Shown here in pieces: positions 35,355-46,565 of a stretch of 64,000 bases of DNA. The position numbers and the translations under genes are program-made. Every line of letters begins with the position of its first letter. Position 1 is the stretch's first letter. Source of the DNA: Eutreptiella sp. 'Long Island Sound 2002' (lineage: Eukaryota; Euglenozoa; Euglenophyceae; Eutreptiales; Eutreptiaceae); NCBI GenBank assembly GCA_964036045.1, contig OZ038387.1:60918604-60982603 (forward strand). The letters run 5' to 3'. The notes beneath the pieces were generated by a model, which worked only from the letters and a program-made list of their open reading frames with translations, searched no databases and had not been told where the DNA came from.

Positions 35355-36422
35355 GTGGTGACCAACACCGACCAAAACAAAACAATGAACTCTACACGTG
35401 CACCGAGTTCTTCTCGGGGGGTCCAATGGGGCCTCAGCGAGATGCCCGATGTGGCAACGCAAGCCCACCGGGGGCCGCGCTCTCAAGGGAGTGACCACGG
35501 CAGTAAGTCCCAGCGTGCTGGCACTGAGAAGCGAGCAGGGGAGAGACTCCTTCCCTCGCGTAGCAACTCAACCAGAAAAGGGACGCACCACGTCGTCAAG
35601 CGCCCGGACCAAGCCGGGATAAGGGGGCCAGCAAGGGGCCCTACGCACCTCCACCCAACACGGGACACCACCGTCAACCCAACAACAACTCGCTCCTATG
35701 TTGAGGTGGTCCGGGGAGTCGCGCAACGAAGTGGGCGGCCAGCGACGGTAAGAGGCCCACCCCACGTCACCCGCTACATCCTACTCCCCCGTGCACCCAC
35801 GCATCCCCCACAACCCCCGTCCGCGCAGCAAAGGCATGAAGGAGAGGGTAGGGGGTTTGTGTTGCGCTCGCCAAAGGATGGACTGAGCGCGGGAACTTGG
35901 AGGAGAAAGGTTGTTATGTGCCCCCGTCGGGGAAACGACCCCGCAAGTGGCCATCCCAGGGCCCACCAGCCGCCGTTGGGGAGAGGTACCTCACCGCCGG
36001 CTTGGGATGGCCGCTTGGACGCACCTGGCCAACGGCGAAGGCATTTGCCTTCCTCTGCGTGGACTCGACGCAGAGAAGTGAAACAGGGCAAGTCCGGGGG
36101 CTCCGTTGGCACAACCGACCAAGGGAAAGGGAAGGGAAGGAGTGTGGTGAGGCCGATGGGCACGGTGGCCTACAGAGGGAAAGGCCAAGGGAAGGGAAAG
36201 GGGAGGGGAGAGGGAAGGTTAGGGCAAGGAGGAAGAGGAAGGTCAAAGGGTGGTGAGAAGCTGAGGGGCACCACCGCCTATGGAGGGAAAGGGTCCAAGG
36301 GAAGGGCAGCGAATGGCGATCGGCCAGTAGGCGCCGCCAGCTGCAGACGAGATCATCACACCATGGCGTCATGCCAAACCCCCCCCCCCCCACCCCACCC
36401 CCTCCCCCCCCCAAGACCATAA
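35355..36422 (+). CDS. Hypothetical low-complexity basic protein, possible second ORF of the same unit
   Basis: The frame of 355 codons begins about 580 bp after the J-domain frame. It carries RSYVEVVRGVAQRSGRP near residue 113, a phrase of the kind found in LINE ORF1 proteins. The second half is a Gly-Lys-Arg run encoded by GGGAAAGG repeats (36120-36260), ending in a C-rich tract at 36379-36410. A different frame at 35897-36256 also looks coding-like, which suggests a frameshift near 35890. Function is not assignable; the link to a LINE is inferred from that short motif only. Confidence 0.3.
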   Translation: MVTNTDQNKTMNSTRAPSSSRGVQWGLSEMPDVATQAHRGPRSQGSDHGSKSQRAGTEKRAGERLLPSRSNSTRKGTHHVVKRPDQAGIRGPARGPTHLHPTRDTTVNPTTTRSYVEVVRGVAQRSGRPATVRGPPHVTRYILLPRAPTHPPQPPSAQQRHEGEGRGFVLRSPKDGLSAGTWRRKVVMCPRRGNDPASGHPRAHQPPLGRGTSPPAWDGRLDAPGQRRRHLPSSAWTRRREVKQGKSGGSVGTTDQGKGKGRSVVRPMGTVAYRGKGQGKGKGRGEGRLGQGGRGRSKGGEKLRGTTAYGGKGSKGRAANGDRPVGAASCRRDHHTMASCQTPPPPPHPLPPPRP

Positions 36423-37960
36423 CAGGCCCCTTGGGGAAGTGGTAGGACCATGGACGCCTGAGGCACTCCTCCAAACCACACGGTTGCCCAGTGAAAAGGC
36501 GCACCTGATGAAAGTTGTTGGACGTGTTGTCTGTGTGCAGCAGACTAGCCTGAAAAATGGGTAACGACCCGGTCGTACCGAAGGTTTTTGCCCACAAGAG
36601 AACAAAACGCATGTGCAAGAGTGCCGTGAACTCCCTGCCCTCCCCAAGAAGCTCGAGTCGTGCTCGGAGCAGATGCTCTCGTTTGGCCCCTGTCACAGCA
36701 GCCACCACCAATGTCTGGTACCTCTAACGATGGAACAGTGGGCAATGTAGACCTTCATACCGATTGTGCGTTTGGTGATTCCCTATCTACCCATCTTTCC
36801 CAAATCGATAGTCTTGCGGGTCAGGGGTGTTAGGAGGTATAATACATCAAGGAACAATTGGGAAACCGTCACGACGTGACGGAGGGCACAACAAGGGCAC
36901 CAGGCACAAGGAGGCTGCTCACAAATGCACCGAGGCTGAAAGAGTAACACAACAGTGACCAGCCATGGCAAAGCATCATGCCAATCGTGTTCATCACGTC
37001 CTATTCCATGTTACTCTTCTGCCCAACTTTCACCTTCCTCCTATCGTTACACCTCCATATTCCTACATCTAAACCTGAACTTCAAAATTGTAGCTCGACC
37101 ATGCATATTTCCCCTAATCAAGCCCTCCATTAAACAACAGCATAGGAAATCCCCTAGCCTTCCTCTATTGTAACTAGCCTCGCCAGAGCCAACTCCAAAA
37201 AAAATCACAATTAGGAAAACTAAACCACAAACTCAGAAATCCAACTCCCAGACAACAATTCTGGCACAAGCCTAATGACTAAGAAATGGTAGCTCAACAC
37301 GTTAGAGGCATGGCACAAATGCCATCGGTGTAAATGAAATTGTCCATTGGGTCCATCATGCCCCCATTGAATCTCGGAAGCATCGGGCGGATGAAACACA
37401 TAGTCCAACTCCTCAATTCCATAGCCAATTCCGCATCTGCCACATCTGAATGCCACATCTGCAAACTTAAGAGTTGTTTAAAAATGGGTGACACCCCGTT
37501 TTTTTTGGTAGCGCGACAGAACACCACAGGAGCCCCCAGTCAAAATGTAACGCATACGGGCTCATTCTTTCTACAAATCTCACAAATCCACACCGAATCT
37601 CACTCCGAAGAACCTTTCTCATCAACATGGAAAACAAAATATGAAAAACCCACTTAGTGTCCTTGGCAATCCTTGAAATCATTCCCAACACCGCCATTGA
37701 TAAAATCTCCTTGATGTGTGTAACTACGAAGCCAAGAGACATTCGCCAACTTGCTTCGGAATGCAGCCAAATCATGGCGGGTGTCTATTATGTTGTTACA
37801 CTGCCTACCTAGGGATTTTTCCCTCCTTTTTGGTGTAAATGGAAACTTTTTACCCTGAAAAACCCCGGGTTTCATGCCCCTCTCGTGCTGAAAACACTCC
37901 TACACGGTACAAAAGTCCCAAAGTTGGCTTCCCGGGCCTGGGCTCGCGCAAATTCACAAG
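36423..37960. other. Intergenic, no gene supported
   Basis: Open frames on either strand are short and carry no recognisable motif. Base composition drops to AT-rich around 37000-37860. Confidence 0.4.
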
Positions 37961-38014
37961 TTGGCGCGCCAAGTCGCAAGTTGGCGCGCCAAGTCTGGAC
38001 TTGGCGCGCGCCAA
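37961..38014. repeat. Cluster of TTGGCGCGCCAA palindromes
   Basis: Perfect palindromes TTGGCGCGCCAA stand at 37961-37972 and 37981-37992, and TTGGCGCGCGCCAA at 38001-38014, evenly spaced by 20 bp and joined by CAAGT/AAGTC text. They sit directly against the AACAC satellite. Confidence 0.85.
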
Positions 38015-38016
38015 CA

Positions 38017-38335
38017 GACAACACAACACAACACAACACAACACAACACAACACAACACAACACAACACAACGCAACGCAACGCAACACAACACAACACA
38101 ACACAACACAACACAACACAACACAACACAACACAACACAACACAACACAACACAACACAACACAACACAACACAACACAACACAACACAACACAACACA
38201 ACACAACCCAACACAACACAACACAACACAACACAACACAACACAACACAACACAACACAACACAACACAACACAACACAACACAAAACAACACAACACA
38301 ACACAACACAACACAACACAACACAACACAACAAA
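38017..38335. repeat. (AACAC)n pentanucleotide satellite
   Basis: About 320 bases of near-perfect AACAC repeats, with only a few substitutions (for example AACGC near 38073-38085 and AACCC near 38208). Shorter AACAC blocks recur to 38455. Because five is not a multiple of three, every frame stays open and yields Asn-Thr-Thr-Gln-His or Cys-Val-Val-Leu repeats, which are not genes. Confidence 0.9.
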
Positions 38336-39427
38336 ATAAAAAACAAGAACACTGCACAAAATGACACAAGAAAAAAACCCAAAACAAAACAAGGAATGAC
38401 ACAACACAACACAACACAACGTAACACAAAAGGAAAACAACACAACACAACACACAACACGTACCACGTACCTATTGGACGTGTTAACACGGCCCCAACA
38501 CAGGCGGTGAAAAGTACCCCCCCACCCCCTCATGTGTTGTGTTAACACGGGCCCAACACGGACCTGAAAAGTACCCCCCCCCCCCCTGCCTATTCTCCTT
38601 TGCTACAATGGTTCAATAAATCGAAAGGGCTTAATAGGTGTCATGCGGTATCATTATGGTTGAACTTATTGTATGCAAAATAAACTGTCACTTGTTTGCG
38701 AAGTACTTGTCAACTGGGCTTACAGGCACGGCGGAGCATGCATAAGAGATGCGGAATGCGGAATGCGGAATGACACTTTCAGACTTTCACTTTCAAGAAA
38801 TAGACTCTTTGATTGATCCCATGCACCTTGGGAGGACCTTTCCACTTGGGGTCAGGATGGCGAGCAAACATGCAAAGGGCGATGTGCCAAGAGATCACAG
38901 TGAGACCGGACTCATGTGCCAAACCAATAACATGACACACATCGCGTACATGACACATATTCGTTAGCGAGGCGAAAGTTAGAGGTTCGAATTCTGGATC
39001 CCGCGGACTTTTTCCGGATGAAATCTAAAACCTTGAGAGACAACCGTAATTTGCGATGTGCATATATGTCCGGTTATGAGCAGTGTGCACGCATCTTATC
39101 TCTGCATCGCCTTGCTTGGATGAAATTGGTGAGGAATTCCGACGTTCTGCCCCCTCCAATGACCAGTACCACGACTGGTGCGGTACCACTACTGCGCGAG
39201 CATGCGACTGTGTGGCGGGCTCGGTCGGCTCCGCGGTGGGAGGGCGGGGGGTCACAACCCCACCGCATGGACATTAAGTCAACTCGAATAGTAGCCGCTG
39301 AAAATTGTATTTTTCGGGATAATTCGAAAACCTTTATTAAAAGGAGCACTCTCATGCATTGAATCGACTGCGATAGACAACTTTTCGGGATGCTGGTTAG
39401 TATCGTGCAGAACCTTGTGTTGGTTGC
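38336..39427. other. Intergenic; GTGTTAACACGG repeats
   Basis: Two copies of a CGTGTTAACACGG-type palindromic segment with a following GAAAAGTACCCCCCC (about 38480-38525 and 38535-38586) are present. A B-box-like AGAGGTTCGAATTCTGG lies at 38979-38996, without a foldable tRNA around it. No gene is seen. Confidence 0.4.
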
Positions 39428-39715
39428 TTGTCGTGCCATGCCGAAGTGGAAAACCGCCTTTTTCTTGTGATCCAAGGTGCTTTTGTGCCCCCATCAGGCG
39501 ACAGGCGGATGGAGGATGGCCGCTTTGTGCCTGAGGGATGTTGCTGTGTCGGCTGCAAGCACACATTCGCACACATCTTGTGCCGACAGCTATCAGACGA
39601 CGAGCGCACTGCAGCCACCAAGCAAGGCATTAAAGCCAAAAAAGCACTCAGAATGTGTAGTTCATGTGCCATTTCCCTGGGAGAAGCTGTTCATGTCTCC
39701 ACTTCCAAAGGGTGA
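39428..39715 (+). CDS. Small hypothetical Cys-rich protein or exon
   Basis: The frame encodes about 95 residues with RFVPEGCCCVGCKHTFAHI, LCRQLSDDERTAA and LRMCSSCAISL. The arrangement C-C-x-x-C ... H ... C ... C-x-x-C could bind zinc. No family is recognised, the start is uncertain, and it may be one exon of a longer gene or a transposon fragment. Confidence 0.3.
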   Translation: MSCHAEVENRLFLVIQGAFVPPSGDRRMEDGRFVPEGCCCVGCKHTFAHILCRQLSDDERTAATKQGIKAKKALRMCSSCAISLGEAVHVSTSKG

Positions 39716-40444
39716 GACAAGCAATATCAAATTCGAAGCAAGCGTGCACGCACGGATCCGCATTCATCATTGAAGCTGCTTTGTCATGCTTGAAGTTTAA
39801 CCACAGTCGAAACAACTGTGCCCTGATGGTGGTTGCAAAAAAAAGGAAGGAACACGGTGCAGCTGGGTGACAGCAGTGTGTCGGTGTTATGAATCATTTG
39901 CCTTACTTTGTGTCTGCTCCTTGCCTTGTTCTTCATCCCAGGAGGTCCCACATGTGGTGAATGCATGATGCTTAGGTCTGCGGAGGGCCTACCTATGCAC
40001 AACTGAGGACCCAGAATGCAAACATGTCATATGAAGTTGTGATGCGGGTTCCCAATTTCAAAAGCACACCAACAAACCTACCCAATGTTGATTTCATTCA
40101 ATTCCTCACATTTGCCCATGGGTCCCAATCCACTTGCGGCTGTATATCTTGGTCTACGTTGCACACTTAATGGGGGACAAGAGTGCTTTGCACTCCCTAT
40201 GACCCAAAGTCGAAGTTGGAAACTTGTCCCCCCATAAGGAGTTTTGTCCCTAAAACCCTAGGGGTGGGGGGTTGTGGGGTCCAAACAGCGAGTCAGCGAA
40301 ATGGCGATCCCCTGCAGTAACCTGCCCCATTCTGCTCCTTGCTTTACTTTTAGAGCACGTCCATCGCTGCTTTTGTCGCTGCGTGTGTCCTCTGGACGCG
40401 CCCAGAGAACGCCCGTGTCGCCCGTGTGTCGGCGTGTGGTGCTG
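39716..40444. other. Flank of the large nested transposon
   Basis: No gene or repeat of note. The sequence ends at the target duplication of the outer element. Confidence 0.4.
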
Positions 40445-40453
40445 GTGTCCGGA

Positions 40454-40793
40454 CGGTGACGGTATGCAGACTGCGGCCCTAGCCGGTGACGGTATGCAGA
40501 CTGCGGCCCTAGCAGACTGCGGAAGACTGCGCACGAACAGGCGACACGCATAACTGAAAAAACCACCGCAACTGACAGAAAGGTATGAATTTTATGTTGT
40601 TGTTCTAATTAGTTCGAATTTCACCTTCTGATCACTCTGTCACTTATTATTAATTACTGACAGATCTGTGATTGGCGAGCGTTGCCCTTTACTTCGCTGT
40701 TTTGAACGCGTTTAGCGCTGTGCGCAAATCGACTCCCTCCCCCTCAATTTCAACTCCCTCCAAGTGAATATCCACTCCCTTCTACTCAATTTC
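40454..40793 (+). repeat. Left terminal inverted repeat of the outer element
   Basis: It pairs with 58100-58418. It begins with two tandem copies of a 30-bp unit (40454-40483 and 40484-40513), whereas the right end has one. It ends in CACTCCCTTCTACTCAATTTC, the unit that continues as a subterminal minisatellite. Confidence 0.8.
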
Positions 40794-40942
40794 TACTCCC
40801 TTCAAGTGAAATATATAAATATATATATACAAATACATGTATGTACATCTATATATATATATATATATACATATATATAGATGTAGATATGTAGATGTAT
40901 ATATATATATACGCATACATACACACACATCCACACACACAC

Positions 40943-41010
<68 letters not shown>

Positions 41011-41020
41011 CTACATATGT

Positions 41021-41080
<60 letters not shown>

Positions 41081-41320
41081 GTAGATGTATGTATGTATGT
41101 ATGTATGTAGATATATATACATATATACATATATATATATATATATTGCTGTATACTCCCTCCAAGTGAATATCCACTCCTTCCTACTCAATTTCACCTC
41201 CCTCCTGCTCAGTTTCCACTCCCTCCGAGTGAAAATCCACTCCCTCCAAGCGAATATCCACTCCCTCCTACTCAATTTGTACTCCCTATATACAAATACA
41301 TGTACGTACATCTATGTATC

Positions 41321-41359
<39 letters not shown>

Positions 41360-41491
41360 ATGTATGTATGTATACTCCCTCCGAGTGAAAATCCACTCCC
41401 TTCTACTGAATATTTACTCCCTCCAAGTGAAATGTATACATATATATACAAATACATGTATGTACATCTATATATATATATATATATATAT
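40733..41491. repeat. Subterminal CACTCCCTCC minisatellite and (TA)n tracts
   Basis: Copies of an A-TCCACTCCCTCC(A/G)AGTGAA-type unit alternate with long (TA)n, (TATG)n and (CA)n tracts. Similar units occur inverted at 58100-58165. Long Ile-Tyr open frames here come from TA repeats and are not genes. Confidence 0.8.
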
Positions 41492-42701
41492 CCTCTAATC
41501 TACACCCCTCTCCCAACTCTAGGTGGCTCCACCACACGGCTCTAAGGTACGGGCGAAGGGCACAAAGTGGTGCATACATGTGGTGGAAGGGGCTAAACTC
41601 GGTCAAAACGGGCTAAAAACACTTGTTTGAGCATCCCAAATGGTCTGGGATCACTTTTGGAAAAACGCGTTTTTGACCCATTTTTGACACATTTTTGGTC
41701 CCAAAATGGCCCATTTTCAAGGCATTTTGGGATTTTGCATGTGCCAAAAACTGTCGCCAGGGGCTCAAAACAGGCTAAAACCACTTGTTTGAGCATCATA
41801 AATGGTCCAGGATCACTTTTGGAAAAACGTGTTTTTGACCCATTTTTGACGCATTGTTGGTCCCAAAACGGCCCATTTTCAAGGCATTTTGGGATTTTCC
41901 ATGGGCCAAAACGCGCCACCACGGTCTCAAAACGGCCTAAAAACACATGTTTGAGCATCCCAAGTGGTCTAGGAACAACTTTGGAAAAAATGTTTTTTTT
42001 CGCCCCGGGGACCCTGGTGGACCCACCGTTGGCCCCCGCCGTGCGCGGGCCGGGCTGCCCACCGGCTCCACCAAGTGACCACTGGTTCGGGGGTCTGCGT
42101 CTCTCGTTGGGCGATTCTGAGGCTTGGAAACCACAAAAAGTGGGGGGTTGCGGGTGGACTAGGTGCCCTCGGAATCGGATTTTGAGCCACAGAGCCCAAG
42201 ATACGGCCCCAGCTTGGTTTCGGGGGGTTGGTGCACATTGCGCAGGTTTTTGGGGCTTTTTGGCGCATTTTTGGGCCGTTTCTCGGACATTTCGTGGAAT
42301 TGGAGGGCAGTAGAGGGCGCTTTGACACGGTGAAGTCAAGCCGCGCGTGCAGTGTACTCACCGTATCCCTTCGTTTGGGCGTTTCGCCCGGGTTTTGGGG
42401 CTGTTTTGGGCGAAAAATGGCTGTTTTTGGCCCAAAACTGCGCACATTTGGGAGGGCACCTCCCGACTTGGCGCCCCCGCCCCGGGCCGCCACCGGTGAG
42501 TTTTTGGCTCAAAACTTGGATTTGGCAAGGGCACCACCTAGGCTCCAAGATGGCTAGAGTAGAGTAGAGCCCGGAGCGATGAGGCGGAGCAATGGCCAAA
42601 ACGGTGAGGAGAAGTGCTTGTTGCTTGTTGCTTGTTGTTGCTTGCTTGTTGTTGCTTGCTTGTTGCTTGTTAGCTAGATTTAAGGGGAGAGGGGTGTAGT
42701 A

Positions 42702-42702
<1 letters not shown>
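41492..42702. mobile_element. TA-flanked element, copy 1 (about 1.2 kb)
   Basis: It starts CCTCTAATCTACACCCCTCTCCC and ends GGGGAGAGGGGTGTAGTAATA, so a 15-bp inverted repeat (CTACACCCCTCTCCC) marks the ends, and (TA)n lies on both sides. Inside are three tandem 162-bp units beginning near 41621, 41783 and 41945 (ACTTGTTTGAGCATC). A conserved GC-rich block follows (42000-42560), then a TTGCTTGTTG microsatellite. Open frames on the minus strand survive because the 162-bp unit is a multiple of three without stops; I do not regard them as genes. Confidence 0.65.
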
Positions 42703-42745
<43 letters not shown>

Positions 42746-42747
<2 letters not shown>

Positions 42748-44644
42748 TCTAATCTACACCCCTCTCCTAAAAGACACGCGGGTTCTTTATGTGGGAGTTG
42801 TGCACAAGGTGGAGGGGAAGGCTAATGGGAATTTATATCCGCTGAGAAAGAGCCGGTCCGTACGTATGTCCATCAAACCGCAATCTACCGTAACCGCGTG
42901 GCGGTGTTGGAGGAACGAAGCACAGTTGGCAAAACACGTGAAGGAATTACTTGCGAGTCTCGTGGTAATCACTGTACAGAAACAGTTGTAACCCTTGCTC
43001 CCAAGGTGTAGACATGGCATGAAGGTGATGGTAATTCCGTTAGCAGTACACCTGTACATTGGGAACTCCCACGGATGGCAACACAAACGGCAAAACACGA
43101 CAAGGAACTACTCGTCCCTCTTATACATGGCGTGAATGTGAAGGTAACTCCGTTAAAAGTACACCTGTACTCCAAGTCCACTCACTAAGAGCAAAGGGCA
43201 CGGAAGAATAACGCACACAAACGGCAAAAAAAGACAAGGAACTACTCGTCCCTCTTGTACCAAACACTCCACACTATTTTTGCAAGTCCTGCTCCCATCA
43301 TTAGACATGGCGTGAATGTGAAGGTAACTCCGTTAAGAGTACACCTGTACTCCAAGTCCACTCACTAAGAGCAAAGGGCACAATGAACGAAGCACACAAA
43401 CGGCAAAACACAGCAAGGATGACTCATCCCTCGGTACCAAAAGGGACACAAAATTTCACTTGTTTTTGTCCCATAGTGGCCCATTTTCAAGGCATTTTGA
43501 GATGCTCCATGGGCCACAACGCCGGATCTTGGGCTCAAAACAGGCTAAAAACACTTTTCTGAGCCTCCCAAATGGCCCGTGATCACTTTCAAAAAATTGC
43601 GTTTTTCACCCAGTTTTGACCCATTTTTGGTGGTGAACCAGCCCCGTTTTAAGGCATTTGGGGATTTTCCGTGGGCCAAAACGCGGCACCACGGGCTCAA
43701 AATGGGTCCAAACCACTTGTTTGAGCATCCCGAATGGTCCAGGATCACTTTTGGAAAAACGCGTTTTCACCCATTTTTGACCCATTTTTGGTCCCAAAAC
43801 GGCCCATTTCCAAGGGATTTTGGGATTTTCTGTGGGATTTTCCGTGGCCCATAACGCACCACCACGGGCTCAAAACGGCCTAAAAACACTTCTCTGAACA
43901 TCCTAAGTGGTCTAGGAACAACTTTGGAAAAAATGATTTTTTTCGCCCCGGGGACCCTGGTGGACCCGCCGTTGGCCCCCAACGTGCGCGGGCCGGGCTG
44001 CCCTCCGGCTCCACCAAGTGACCACTGGTACGGGGGTGTGAGTGGCTCGTTGGGCGATTCTGAGGCTTGGAAACCACAAAAAGTGGGGGCTTGCGGGTGG
44101 ACTAGGCGCCCTTGGAATTCGGATTTGAGCCACGTAGCCCAAGATACGCCCCGTGCTTGGTTTCGGGGTGTTGGTGCGCATTGCGCAGGTTTTTGGGGCT
44201 TTTTGGCGCCTTTTCGGGCCGTTTCTCGGACATATCGTGGAATTGAAGGGCACTAGAGAGCTCTTTGACACGGTGAAGTGAAGCCGCGCGTGCGGTGCAC
44301 TCACCGTATCCCTTCGTTTGGGCGTTCCGCCCGGGTTTTGGGGCTGTTTTGGGCGAAAAATGGCTGTTTTTGCCCCAAAAGTGCGCACATTTGGGAGGGC
44401 ACGTCCCGACTTGGCACCCCCGCCCCGGGCCGCCACCGCTGAGTTTTTAGCTCAAAACTTGGACTTGGCAAGGGCACCACCTAGGCTCCAAGATGGCTAG
44501 AGTAGAGTAGAGCCCGGAGCGATGAGGTGGAGCAATGGCCAAAAGGGTGAGGAGAAGTGCTTGTTGCTTGTTGCTTGTTGTTGCTTGCTTGTTGTTGCTT
44601 GCTTGTTGCTTGTTAGCTAGATTTAAGGGGAGAGGGGTGTAGTA
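42746..44644. mobile_element. TA-flanked element, copy 2 (about 1.9 kb)
   Basis: It has the same terminal text as copy 1 and the same right-hand 1.1 kb (43470-44640). Its left part (42775-43440) differs and contains three copies of a unit with AACTCCGTTA-AAGTACACCTGTACTCC (near 43030, 43146 and 43330). It is a structural variant of the family. Confidence 0.65.
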
Positions 44645-44690
<46 letters not shown>

Positions 44691-45771
44691 TCCAATCTAC
44701 ACCCCTCTCCCAACTCTAGGAAGCTCCACCACACGGCTCTAAGGTACGTGCGAAGGGCACAACTTGGTGCATACATGTGGTGGAAGGGGCTAAACTCGGT
44801 CAAAACGGGCTCAAAACGGGCTAAAAACACTTGTTTGAGCATCCCAAATGCTCCGGGATCACTTTTGGAAAAAAGCGTTTTTGACCCATTTTTGACCCAT
44901 TTTTGGTCCCAAAATGGCCCATTTTCAAGGCATTTTGGGATTTTCCATGCCCCAAAACCCGTGGCCACAGGCTCAAAATGGGCTAAAACCACTTGTTTGA
45001 GCATCATAGATGGTCGGGGATCATTTTTGGAAAAACGCATTTTTGACCCATTTTTGACGCATTGATGGTCCCGAAACGGCCCATTTTCAAGGCATTTTGG
45101 GATTTTCCATGGCCCAAAACGCGCCACCACGGGCTCAAAACGGCCTAAAAAAACTTGTTTGAGCATCCCAAGTGGTCTAGGAACAACTTTGGAAAAAATC
45201 TTTTTTTTCGCCCTAGGGACCCTGGTGGCCCCACCGTTGGCCCCCACTGTGCGTGGGCTGGCCGGCCCTCCGGCTGCACCAAGTGACCACAGGTACGGGG
45301 GTCTATGTGTCTCGTTGGGCGATTCTAAGGCTTGGAAACCATAAAAAGTGGGGGGTTGCGGGTGGCCTAGGTGCCCTCGGAATTCGGTTTTGAGCCACGT
45401 AGCCCAAGATACGGCCCGTTCTTGGTTTCGGGGTGCTGGTGCACATTGCGCAATTTTTGCGGCTTTTTGGCGCCTTTTTGGGCCGTTTCTCGGACATATC
45501 GTGGAATTGAAGGGCACTAGAGGGCTCTTTGACACGGTGAAGTGAAGCCGCACGTGCGGTGCACTCACCGTATCCCTTCGTTTGGGCGTTTCGCCCGGGT
45601 TTTGGGGCTGTTTTGGGCGAAAAATGGCTGTTTTTGGCCCAAAACTGCGCAGATTTGGGAGGGCACCTCCCGACTTGGCGCCCCCGCCCCGGGCCGCCAC
45701 CGGTGAGTTTTTGGCTCAAAACTTGGATTTGGCAAGGGCACCACCTGGGCTCCAAGATGGCTAGAGTAGAG

Positions 45772-46484
45772 AGTAAGAAAAAGTCACTGCCATGTCTTTC
45801 TTGGAGGGCTTGATCCAGGCTAAGCCCCCCTTAAAACCCTTTGTTGATGCTGAGACAAACTTAAGTGTTTTTATCTCTCTTTTGTTGCCTAAAGTACACT
45901 TTCTCAAAGTAACTAGGGTTGTGACCCTAGCCCCCCCCATGAAGTTCACCCCTACCACTCAACTGAGCGGAGGTACCTTCCTTCATGGAGGACATAGCAA
46001 AATAAATCAGGCATTACATGCTTGTTGGCCTTGGAGGTTAAGCCTAAGTGGTCTCCCACCCCAAGACCCCTATACTCAATTGTATCTACCACTTATTGTG
46101 GTCCTACTTTGTAACTGTTTCTGAATTCAGTTGCTTGGCCAAGTCATTTTCTGTGTGGTCCTGACATCTATGCCCCTCAGTCCTAACCAGCACCATTTCA
46201 CCCAAAAGAGTGCACATGAAGTGCCTATTGCAACCTCTGAGGCTAGAGTCTGACCAATTTTCATTTAAAACCTTTTGTACTATCCATTTATGATTGAATC
46301 TATGTGCATATACCTGCTTTGTCTATCTGCAGCCCTTCTGTGTTACACTGGATTCCAAAACCAATCATTGACTCGATCCACTTTCAGTCCTTGCTCTACT
46401 TGCTGCTTTGGTTTGGGGTTTTCAACTACAAAACCTGCAGGAATACATCAAAAGACCTAGGGCATAATTCAAGGACATCTTTCC
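45772..46484 (+). repeat. 5' LTR
   Basis: 713 bp, from AGTAAGAAAAAG to CATCTTTCC. It differs from the 3' LTR near its start (GTC/GTT), at ACATAGC/ACATACC, GAGTCT/GAGTCA, TTGACTC/TTGATTC and at the last base (C/T). The ends are AG...C(T), not the usual TG...CA. Confidence 0.93.
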
Positions 46485-46502
46485 GGTAGCAGAGACAGTC
46501 CC
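46484..46502 (+). promoter_or_regulatory. Primer-binding site
   Basis: CGGTAGCAGAGACAG directly follows the 5' LTR. It resembles the initiator-Met tRNA complement TGGTATCAGAGC used by many Ty3 and Ty1 elements, with mismatches, including the first base. Confidence 0.65.
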
Positions 46503-46565
46503 TTGTGACCTTTTGAACCGACCCTGAGAAGAAGTGCAAAACAAAAGCTCAACAACAAGTCCAAC

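Noticed and set aside
37839-38548. Overlapping long frames on both strands encoding Asn-Thr-Thr-Gln-His or Cys-Val-Val-Leu repeats
   Set aside because: All are translations of the AACAC satellite in different frames.
40782-41498. Ile-Tyr-rich open frames on both strands
   Set aside because: They are translations of (TA)n and (TATG)n microsatellites.
44447-45700. Long minus-strand open frame (417 codons) and similar frames in the other TA elements
   Set aside because: They run through 162-bp repeats and end in (TA)n text. They stay open because the repeat length is a multiple of three without stops, and no domain is present.
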